Positions 9,531 through 18,659 of a stretch of 20,138 nt of DNA are shown here, one piece after another. Position 1 is the first letter of the stretch, and each line of letters begins with the position of its first letter. The translations under genes and the position numbers were made by a program. The notes under the pieces are model-generated. The model worked only from the letters and a program-made list of their open reading frames with translations, was not told where the DNA came from and did no database searches. The DNA is from Geosiphon pyriformis (Eukaryota; Glomeromycota; Glomeromycetes; Archaeosporales; Geosiphonaceae), in assembly GCA_016748015.1 (NCBI GenBank), contig JAAOMT010000325.1, positions 4,201-24,338 on the forward strand. The letters are read 5' to 3'.

Positions 9531-11547
9531 ATGGAATCGAGAACTTCAGAGGAAGGTAGTACTCAGCGAGCACCAACACGTAAGGAATCTTTTGCGTATT
9601 ATTCCGACCATCATTCGCGAACATCATCAACTACCAACTTAAATGACATACAAGCAACAACCTCTGGTGGAAGTGATTATACAATGCACATTGATGGTGC
9701 ATTGAACTCTGAATTATTACATGCACATTTATTATTGCTGATAAAGTTGCATAGTATCGAACAGCGACATATTCAAGTTGACTTGCGTTATTTGCTGAGA
9801 GCCCAAGAAAGATATTTATTATGGTTGAATTTGTTGAAGCAGATAAAATTTCATTCACCTCCAGTTCCTCCAATTGGTATGTTGCCCAAATGTACTTTTT
9901 AGAGATAGGCTTTGAAATTTTATGAAAATATTAGAGAGCTGCACTAAAATTGTACTCATATTTCTTGAACCAAAGATGTTTGGTGTTTTTGGCATGCACA
10001 TTGCCTCTCTCCACAAAATTATTATGAAGATTTATTACGTCTTCATGGTCCGGAGTCATTTGAATACAATGTACCGTTGGAAAAGCTGGTGAAAATTAGA
10101 TTTTCGAATTTATTTTGTTGTCTTTATATCTTCCTTGAACCACATATTTGCTCACTTTTGAAACTATGATAAAGAACGAAATGTGGGCGATAAGTCCAGA
10201 ACATAATGACGAACGAGCCCAGAGAATATGGGAACAATGTACAGCTCAGCCGTGGACACTCGATCCTTTTGATAATTCAGATTTCGAATTAATGTGCCCA
10301 TGGTGTGATATTCCATTCAATCTGGCAGCGTGCGTTATATCATTTTCCTTCGTTTCACTTACCATCCATTCAATAATTATATTAAGTTTATCTTTTGCTA
10401 ATTCAATTTGATCTTTGCTTCCCAAATTTGGCCGCTATTTCTGTTGCAATGCATGCAGTTCATCTTATGTCAAATTAATGAGATCATCGGGATATACGGA
10501 AACGTGTCCACATTGTTGGGCAGGTTTGTCAACGGAGACTTTAAGCGTTAAACGATTTTTGGATGATATCAACTCTTGGATCACGGGTGCGAAAATATAT
10601 CAAGGGTGAGAAGCTTTCTTTACCATTGGCGCACGTGAAGATTAATACCCCAACTAAATTATGATTTCTTACATATTTAATTTATCAATCACAGTATAAA
10701 TCGATATATTGGTGGAACCCTTGTTGATCCATTCACTGGAGCCTATTCAGAAAAAGCAGCCGAAGCAGATTATGAATATTTATTTGACACATCTAGTGTT
10801 CTGATTCGTAATCTTGTCGGCTACCAACGTTTCGACAGTTCACAATGTACTTGGCCATTGATGCGAGATATATTAAGACAACGAATTCTAGAGTTGAAAA
10901 CAAATTATCGTAAAGTAAAATTGAATGAAGATTTAATCGAAAGAATGATTAATGCTTATGCCGGCATTCCAGCACCGTTTTCTTTGGATCTCGTGAACGC
11001 AGTAATAAGACAACGGCAATTCACACACAAAATTGTCAATGCGCCGTGGATAAACGTAACAGATGTACAAGCCCAAGCAATTATCCGATTCCACAAATAT
11101 TTGCTCCTAATGAAAGATTCGCCACCGGACACTGTTCTTGTACCGACACTTGATATCGATTTGGCATGGCGAACGCTCATGTTGCTACCACGGGCCTATC
11201 GTAAATTTACAAAAAAACATTTAAATCGTATTCCCAATCAGGATTATTCACTTCCTCGTGCTGTGCTTGTAAAAAACTTCCCGATCACAGGTAGAGCTTG
11301 GTATAAGAAATTCGATGAACCCTATACTCACGAAGAATTACAAAAATATTGGTTGACCACATCGAAAAAGACTATGGCTGTGATATTTCCACCATATTCT
11401 GTTTGGGTTCTTTGGAAGATGAAACAATATCGCAAAGGAATGTGCGATTGCCAGACGCAACGTATTCGGCAATTGCAAGCTGATCGGTCGGCGAAATCTA
11501 TTTCCGGGTCGACATTGGTTTCTGATACCCTGGAAAAATCTAGGTAG
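9531..11547 (+). CDS. Gene A: GRDP-like (DUF1399) family protein, five exons, 537 aa
   Basis: Exons inferred by comparison with paralogous gene B: 9531-9876, 9976-10088, 10175-10329, 10459-10605, 10695-11547. Intron phases are 1, 0, 2, 2 and all introns are GT-AG. The start is the first in-frame ATG after an upstream stop. Order: a low-complexity N-terminus (1-60); helix RYLLRAQERYLLW (86-98); first family signature DVWCFWHAH (116-124) followed by LSP; zinc-site-like CPWC (194-197) and CPHC (221-224), 23 residues apart; GGTLVDPFTGAYS (about 260-272); second signature VPTLDIDLAWRT (403-414); AWYKKFDEPYTHEE (455-468). This order matches fungal glycine-rich-domain-containing-protein-like proteins, whose biochemical role is unknown; plant relatives are linked to stress responses. 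The usual W-H-x-H at the second signature reads W-R-T-L. No signal peptide or membrane segment seen. The stop overlaps a donor-like AG/GTAGGT, so more 3' exons are possible. Confidence 0.87.
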
Positions 11548-11631
11548 GTCTTATTTCAATATAGTGATTGAACCTTGTGCAATTATTTCTATAAGCTCAC
11601 TCCATAAATTTATTTGATACTCTCATTCAAG

Positions 11632-11840
11632 GGAGCATAGAGATGGTAAGTAAAGAATCATGTAATTTCAAGCTTATTGATTGTATTTTTACTCTTCGCT
11701 TGTTAACCTTTTTTAAATTTAAATTTTGGAAATTAAAGGATGTGCCTTATTACCGAATGGCAGGGCGATTTACAACTTCAGCAGTGGCTTATAAGGAATA
11801 TTTTTATTCGGCATTTTCAAAACATAAACAATTTTTCTAA
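11632..11840 (+). other. Candidate small 3' exons of gene A, or a separate tiny spliced gene
   Basis: Gene A's last codon overlaps AG/GTAGGT (donor at 11543). TTCAAG ends at 11631, then a 14-nt piece (11632-11645) ends in a strong donor GTAAGT, and an acceptor-like AAAG ends at 11738. Joined in phase to gene A this replaces the stop with EHRDGCALLPNGRAIYNFSS and so on, ending at TAA 11792-11794. Alternatively ATG at 11643-11645 is itself a start codon; splicing to 11739 then gives a 34-residue protein (MDVPYYRMAGRFTTSAVAYK...) ending at 11838-11840. The intron (93 nt) has the size of those in the neighbouring genes. The two readings use different frames of the same exon. Transcript data would be needed to choose; neither is recognised. 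Confidence 0.3.
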
Positions 11841-11878
11841 AATGCGTAATCTTTCAGGTTTAAGGAATTCAATAATTA

Positions 11879-11884
11879 AATAAA
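11879..11884 (+). terminator. Candidate polyadenylation signal AATAAA
   Basis: AATAAA lies 330 bases past gene A's stop and just past the candidate 3' exons. It would suit a transcript ending near 11.9 kb. In AT-rich DNA this hexamer occurs often by chance, so its weight is small. Confidence 0.25.
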
Positions 11885-13923
11885 TATATTTTATCAATCA
11901 GGATTTTATGTACAATTTGAGCTTTTAATGTCTTCCACCAATAATTTCATAGACGCCATGGTGAGCTGTAGAGAATTTGACAGCTAAAACTCAACCATCA
12001 GGCTCAATTGTTATATGGATGTCTTTTAATTTTATTTCTAATTTTCTTTGAACTCTGAAATGGTACTTCAAATGTATTTTTTCAGACACGTTATCCTTTT
12101 CATTAATATTTATGGGGTGTAATTTTGATTGAATATTTTGAGTAATGTAACTTTATAGGTATTTTATAATAACTATTTTCATTTTCAGACTAACTTATCC
12201 TTCTTGGAAAATGTAAATCTGAATATAAAATAATAAATTTGTATATTTTTTCCCGGCTTAAATTCATATCTGAAAGAGGTCAAAATAAAAATTATTTATA
12301 TATTATTGAGTATTTCTTTTTACATAAAAAATTCTACAATATATTTTAAATTAAGTATAAGTTTTAAATTAATATGAGTCAAAACATGCATTGTAAAAAA
12401 AAATATCATCCTAAATTCTCTACTCTTCATAAGAAAAGTTTTCAAAAAATTGTGATCCTGTATTTTAGAACTAACAATATCTTTTAGTTTTGATTCGAAT
12501 TACTCTAAAATTTAACGCTCGATACTATTTCAAGTAAATTCAAAAAGTAGACAAATTTTGGTTTAAAATATGAATTCAAATTAAGAAATAAAACTTTTGT
12601 AATGTTCAAATAAACCTCTTGGTTGCAATGAAGATTGAAAATGTTAAAGTAAAAGTTTAGGAAAGTTAAATATGCTATATGGCAACTTTGAAATAGAAAA
12701 TGAATTTTCATTCGAGAAAATTCAAAATACTTTTGAAACTAGGCTGTGAAACAAAAGTTTTGACTTATCGAATAGGTTTCTCGGTGTCGAAGAAATCTTA
12801 TTCGTTTGATATTGATATTTTAGTTTTTTAATATTGTTCAAATGAGATTATTTCAGAGGATAATTTGAGATTATTAGTTATTTGCATTAGAATTCTAAAA
12901 ACTATATATATATTACCAACGATTATATCAATGAAAAACCTAAGGTTCTTTCCTATGTCATATTGTGGAACGATCGAGATTTAAAATGAAAATTATTTAA
13001 TGAGACTCATAAAGGTGAAAACTATCTAGGAAAAGGTTTGGTGAAAGTTGAGAGAATATGCATGTTATATTATATATTAGGAACGGCATATCAAATAATA
13101 AAAATGAAGAAATTTAGTTGAACTATTAAAGCTTTTTAAGCGCTAAATTACAGAAATGTATTTAAGCTCATAGTTAATGAAAAAAATTTTTTTTTTAACA
13201 CATAAAATATTTAAAATAATCCATGTATATATTAATAATTATTATTTCGAATTCCAAAAGTATCAATCTAAAATTGGTGATCAAATATCCGTTAATTTTG
13301 ATTGCGACCACAAATTTTAATTATACTTAATTTTAGGAAAATTTTTTTGTAAAGAAATCTTCATTTAAAATTTTACTTTTCAAATAAAAGTTTCACACAT
13401 TTTTTTAGATTTAAATGAAGAATGTATCTTTAAACCGTTTGTATAATCTCTCTGATTTTCAAATGTCATAAAAAATAGAACAATGATAATCTGATAATTT
13501 TATATTGACTTAATTTATTACTGAATTATTAAATTAAAATTAAGGTTTGAGTCTAGAGAAAATCCCATTAATGATTCGCTCATATATAAACAAGCTACTT
13601 AAAAAATCTGTTAATTCTACAATTTTATTAACCTCGTTACCTTGAAATCTCTAAAGATTTTAATTTGTATACTTTAGATTTAAATTCTTTGATTTAAAAA
13701 TAGACACAAATTTGAAATTAATATCTTTATACATGAGGTTATGAAAACATGATTATGATTCAAAGACGATTAAAAAGTCATAAGTAATCATTTATACAAA
13801 ATTTTAAAGATACGTTATACCTCACGTAATTATACAGCATAATCCGAATATTTTCTATGCATTAAAATTTCAATTTGAGTTAAACTCTCAATATGTTATT
13901 AAATCTCGAAGCAAAATAACTTT
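11885..13923. other. Intergenic region between the convergent pair, no gene seen
   Basis: About 2 kb of AT-rich sequence between the 3' ends of genes A and B. Short open frames (for example minus 12505-12711) have the F/L/N/Y-rich composition of chance frames. No tail-to-tail inverted repeat was obvious by eye, so the homology of the two genes does not visibly extend into this spacer. Confidence 0.6.
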
Positions 13924-16022
13924 TTACCTTCTCTCATTAATTGACCATGATCTAGATCGTTTCTTGTTAAGTTCTTTGCTTGATTTAACGTTAAGATTGC
14001 TCGGATTTGTTGTTAGATCAGTTATCAAGATTTCAATCTCCTTCATTTCTGGTTTGCTTTTGCCTAATTTAAGAGAATTAAATATTGTGGTTGAAGCTAG
14101 TGCCAACCGTGACGGCTTTTTCTTCAAGGTTGTATTACTCGGGACTAATAAATTCCCTCCTTCTGATTTAGGGGCATGTTCAATTTTCTTTTGATTGCTA
14201 CCAATTGCTTGACTATTTAAAAGTTGAGGGCTCGAGTTCTTTTTCTTTACATCTTGCCCTGTGGAAATTTTTTGATTGTAAGTTTGCTGCAAATCATTAG
14301 TCAATTCCTGATAATTGGATGGCATTAGCATATGCGTCGATAAAACGAGTTTCATTTCAGTGCTAATAAATTTTTCTCCTATTAAATTATCTTTAAGGCT
14401 CCTAAACCACGCTTGGTATTCTTGAATTCCTTTACTGTGTAGAAATTCTGTATTTTTATAGACACTAGATTTAATGTCCCACAGTATTTTCCTTGAAATC
14501 TCTCGCTGCTTTTTCACAGCTTCAATGAGGTCTATGGAGAATCCAAATGGAATATCAATATAAGCGAGTAACATTCGTTTCAAAAAACCTTTTCTCAAAG
14601 ATTTCAAACGAGATTTAACATTTAATTCTTCTATTCGAAGGTTTAAGTGCTGAACTATTAGAGGCCAGTCACAGGTACTTGAAGACTGACGCAATGAGGT
14701 CACAAGTTTGCTAATATGAGTCGATGAGGTGATAAAAAGAATATCGATATCCTTTTCAGCTGCTTTGGGAGAATATGAGCCGGTGTTGGGGTCTACTAAA
14801 GTTCCACTAATGGGCGGCAATAAATGTAAATTTTCAGAGGTTTCAGCTTATTAAATAATTTATTGAAAAAAAATTTACTTACCAAAGAAATGGAGTTCCA
14901 CTTTTTAACCAATTGTTTGGGAACGAATATTTGAAAAACTTTAGGTCACTTTTAAAGAAAATTTTCAAATGTAATTTTTTTCACTCACCCATGAAAAGTT
15001 TCAGTGCTTGCTCTCCATGCTGCAACGTCATCCAAAAATCGTTTTGCACTCAAAGTTTCAATCGATAATTTTTCATTGCAATAGGAACAGATTTCAACAT
15101 ATTTCAATTCTTGCATTAAACGAACGTAATTATCTCTGGAAAATTAGCCTTTATTAATTTCTCCCATTAATCAAAAGGGGTAAAAATAGTTAAGTTTAGA
15201 TTTAAACTCACGCTGGAATCGATAAAAGTTTGGAGCACCAAGGACAATCCATTTCAAAATCCGAGTCATCAAATGGATCCAAGTACCAAGGCTTTTGAGT
15301 ATATCGTTCCCATGCTTGTTTAGATTGTTCATCAATATGATCTTGATTTTGAGAAACTTCCATCTTTGATATGGCGTAAATGGTTAAGCTATATTTCTAT
15401 ATTTTAAAAATAGATTGCGAATGCGCTTACCAATTGTTCCAATGGGAAATTAAACTCAAAAGCTGAGCGTCCATAAAGTCTGTGTATATCATCGTAATAA
15501 GCATTTGGCGTTAAGCAATGGGCATACCAAAATAGACAAACATCTTGAAAAAGAAATATAGTCAAATACGAATTAGAAACAATAACAATTGGAAATTTTT
15601 AAGACCACATTTTTATGATTACCAATTGGTGGCAAAGGAGGTTTTTTGGGAAATTTTCCCTTATTCAATAATGCAAGCCATGCTATATACCGCTCTTGTG
15701 CTCTTAGTAAATATCGAAAATCAATTTCTTTACAATCCAGCTTTAAATCACTTAATCTTTCTAATAAATGAAAATGAGCATCAAGCCTTTTCGGCGTGAC
15801 GATTGCTTTAATGTTGGTTAAAGAATCCTGAGGCTTGTTGTGGTATTTTATGTTGAATGGAACTTGAAGATGATGAGAGCTTTTAATTAAAGTTTTGGCA
15901 TTTTTTTCAATAATATCATCCCAATTAATGACAGATGATTCAACAGCTATTAAATCATTGATTATAGTTGATGTTGACGCGCCAGCATTTGAAACCTGAG
16001 AGCCGCTACTCGATGATGCCAT
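13924..16022 (-). CDS. Gene B: GRDP-like (DUF1399) paralogue of gene A, six exons, 570 aa
   Basis: Exons on the minus strand: 16022-15623, 15543-15431, 15363-15212, 15135-14989, microexon 14900-14883, 14806-13924. Introns are GT-AG with phases 1, 0, 2, 2, 2. Exons 2 and 4 (113 and 147 nt) have exactly gene A's lengths. Order: Ser/Thr-rich N-terminus; RYLLRAQERY (103-112); DVCLFWYAH (134-142) with LTP; CPWC (211-214) and CSYC (238-241), 23 residues apart; SIETLSAKRFLDD; CGTLVDPNTGSYSPKAAEK; MKLVLSTHMLMP at the second signature. After that it diverges from gene A: a long Lys/Ser-rich, probably disordered tail replaces A's AWYKKFDEPY region and ends KKRSRSWSINERR. Both tryptophan/histidine signatures are altered (W-Y-A-H and L-S-T-H). 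The fold is probably kept but any activity tied to the histidines may be lost. Its stop overlaps AG/GTAAAA, as in gene A. Confidence 0.85.
14883..14900 (-). other. 18-nt microexon of gene B
   Basis: The gap between gene B exons 4 and 6 is 182 nt, about twice the other introns. Inside it, AAAAAG precedes and GTAAGT follows an 18-nt segment coding GTPFLC in phase 2-2. Gene A has exactly 18 extra nucleotides (INRYIG) at the same place at the start of its exon 5, so inclusion restores equal spacing before GTLVDP, with Phe-Leu opposite Tyr-Ile. The two resulting introns are 88 and 76 nt, normal for this locus. Skipping it keeps the frame, so both isoforms are possible. Confidence 0.7.
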
Positions 16023-16844
16023 CGTAAAATTTGTAAGTTCATTTGTTTTCTTCTGTTTTCTAGAAAAATTCTTTCAGGATATTTATTTGTATTTATTTAT
16101 GGTATAATTATTATTTCTGATTAACAATTTTTAGGTTTTCAAAGATAAGACTTTTAAGGTAAGAGGTGCGAAAACTTCGGCTATTTTTTCGATTATTGGT
16201 AACATTAATTTGATATAAGGTTATCAGTTAGCAGATTATTTATAATAAAAATTTAATTTAAGTCTATCTTTTTCGCACATTTTTCGGTCATGCTTGTCTT
16301 TTTTAAACACGGTTGCAAATCATTACCTATAAAAGGATTACGATTTCCCGGAAAGGAATACTAATCTCTCAGCAGAATTTTAACCCAAAATGTATGCCTA
16401 ATGCAAAGGATTCTTTTTCAATCAATTAAAATAAGCAAACTTCAGATTATAAAATTTTTTTTATTTTGACATTAAAACACATCTTTATTAAATTCTTGCC
16501 TTTTCAACTGAAAAAAAATTATCCATAAATCAACAAGATATTCAATTTAGACAAACCAGTGTTAAAAAATTGAAATTCATTAATGTTACCTACTTCTCTT
16601 ACAAATTAAGAAACACATGATTTGATATACAAATTCTGTTGTCTAATTATTCACCAATAAAATAGCTAACATAAATTAAACAAAATAGGAACGTTTAATT
16701 ATCATAACTAATGAAAAATCTAATATTCTTTAAAGAACAAAATACATATTATCTGGATAGGGAAACGCCGATATAAAATATTAGCATAATGTTATCTCAG
16801 AAAATCCGTGCTACGATATGCTAAAAGATTAGCTATACGAAATT
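16023..16844. other. Upstream region of gene B and AT-rich spacer
   Basis: No coding frame supported. The first few hundred bases upstream of gene B are the likely promoter; a TTATAAAT on the minus strand near 16242 is the best TATA-like match, weak in this composition. The rest holds nothing recognisable. Confidence 0.4.
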
Positions 16845-17155
16845 TTAGGAGAAATTTGCTTGAATGATTTTGTGCTCATAGTCTTCGTACACATCCACAA
16901 AAACCTTTAATTCCTCCTGAAAACTTGGGCATTTGGAATCATATGAAATCTTTTTTGCTATTTTCGAATCCAATAATATAAAAGGTTTTTTTTGACAATA
17001 TTGGGGAAAATTTTAAATCTAGGTGTGAATTAGAATTGTAGATTTGAAGGAATAAATTTGTACTTGCAAGTTTTATTTAAATTTGCCAAGTAAATTTGGT
17101 TAATTTGATATTGAGATATGTAATAGTCAATTGTGCATTCTTGGTTACATTCCAT
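16845..17155 (-). pseudogene. Weak coding-like remnant (function unknown)
   Basis: A 55-codon minus-strand frame without Met (17012-16848, TAA at 16845-16847) reads KKPFILLDSKIAKKISYDSK, then CPSFQEELKVFVDVYEDYEH. Upstream in another frame, ATG at 17153-17155 opens MECNQECTIDYYISQY and so on (41 codons to TAA 17030-17032), and that frame continues past the stop as FTPRFKIFPNIVKK into an A8 run. One stop plus one slip in the A8 run would link them. The acidic, Cys-containing stretch is unlike chance frames, but AT bias makes this uncertain. No family recognised. Confidence 0.25.
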
Positions 17156-18659
17156 AAAAGATTTTCCGTGAATTTAAAAATCTTGAACGAAATCTGAAAA
17201 TTTAAAAATGGACTCAAAACTCTATTTTATTCTGAAAATAAAAAATTTTATAACCGAATCAAGTAAATTTTTTTGAAATGAAAAGAGATTGGAGGCTTTT
17301 GGGTTACACCACGACAGCCTTTCAAATTCTCTCATATGTGTCAGAGTAAGAGTTTATAAATAATTTACAAATGTATTTTTATCAATCTTTTCTCAGATAA
17401 AAGATTTTTTAGATAATGTGAGGCAGATAGAATATGAATTTTTATGGTTTACATTAGGTCAAATTTTTAAGATCAAATATATATTAGTTTTTAATTTCTA
17501 AAGATAAGGAAGATTGATTAATTTGAAGAATACTTTTTTTTAATTACAAAAAATTAGTTAAAATTTTTTGGTTTCAAATGAATTTAGTTCAACGTTTTAT
17601 TTTATTTTAAATTTTTTCTATCAAAATAACTGATCTTTTTATAAAAAAGATTTTCTGGAAAAAGTGATTGCAAACTAATTTCACAATATACATTGCAAAG
17701 TTTAAATGATAGTTATAAAAAGGTGTTAAAAGATATAATGAAATTTAATATTTTATGATAAAAAGTTTAAACTCCATCTGGAAATATCACATATAACAAA
17801 TCAAAATCATAATAATAGTTCTTATTTTTGAATATATAAATATTGTAATTTGTCATAGAAATTATTTCCAATCTGTTATTTTTTTCATTGCTTTGGTAAT
17901 TGTTTTGTATAGAATATCTAAACTAATAAAAAATTTAAGCGATATTGTATTTTTAGAAAATAACTTTATATATTATTTTATCTGCTTTTTTACTTGTTAT
18001 CAATTGTCATTTTACACAATTTTTATTATTTATTAAGATTTTAATAAAATAAATAACAAATATGTTAATTGCATAAATTTAAAAAGTAAATATTGGAAAA
18101 ACTTAAAAAATTAAACATATTATATTTCAAAGAGCATACTTTGAATTAATTTACAATTATTACTCAAATTAAATTATCATTATTTTTTATTTTAATTTAT
18201 GTATTTAATTTTTTTTAATAAATTAATTAGTCAAAACACAAAATATTATTTTTGATGTTCGAATAGTTGCAATTTGTTTCATACTTAATTATATATATTA
18301 TAATAATTATGTGTTATAATTGATAATTTAACATTTTGAATCAAAAATTGGATTTATAATAAATTAATTGTGAACATACATTAATAATAAAAATAGTTTC
18401 TTCGATTTGCGTTCTTTTTATACGTGAAATTGCTCATTATACAAATATAACTCAAAGATTTCACTAAATCTTTATTAAAATGCAATTTTTTATTTTCGAG
18501 TGAATTATCAAATTTTCAGTGAACTAAAAAGAATCAAATGCATAGTCATCAAAATTTATTTGGTACTATTAATAATTTAAACAAATATATTTTTGTTAAT
18601 TTTAATAAGCTATCAATATGATTTTCTTAAAATAAAAGGTGCTTTCAAGTAAAGAATTT
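17156..18659. other. AT-rich spacer, no gene seen
   Basis: Extremely AT-rich, with dense stops in all frames. A minus-strand open stretch over about 17080-17220 is F/L/N/K-rich and not convincing. No RNA gene or terminal repeat was recognised up to the start of repeat copy 2. Confidence 0.6.

Noticed and set aside
10415-10609. ORF start with FGRYFCCNAC as extra zinc cysteines of gene A
   Set aside because: Comparison with gene B places the exon start at 10459 after TGCAG; the extra cysteines are intronic read-through.
10956-11180. 74-codon minus-strand ORF
   Set aside because: Antisense shadow of gene A's exon 5, which has clear family signatures on the plus strand.
13964-14194. 76-codon plus-strand ORF
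   Set aside because: Antisense shadow of gene B's final exon.
14807-14820. Start of the last exon of gene B at 14820 (MPPIS...)
   Set aside because: The frame opens at a TTG, and the segment contains the CATTAG acceptor ending at 14807; the exon begins at 14806 in phase with gene A's GTLVDP.
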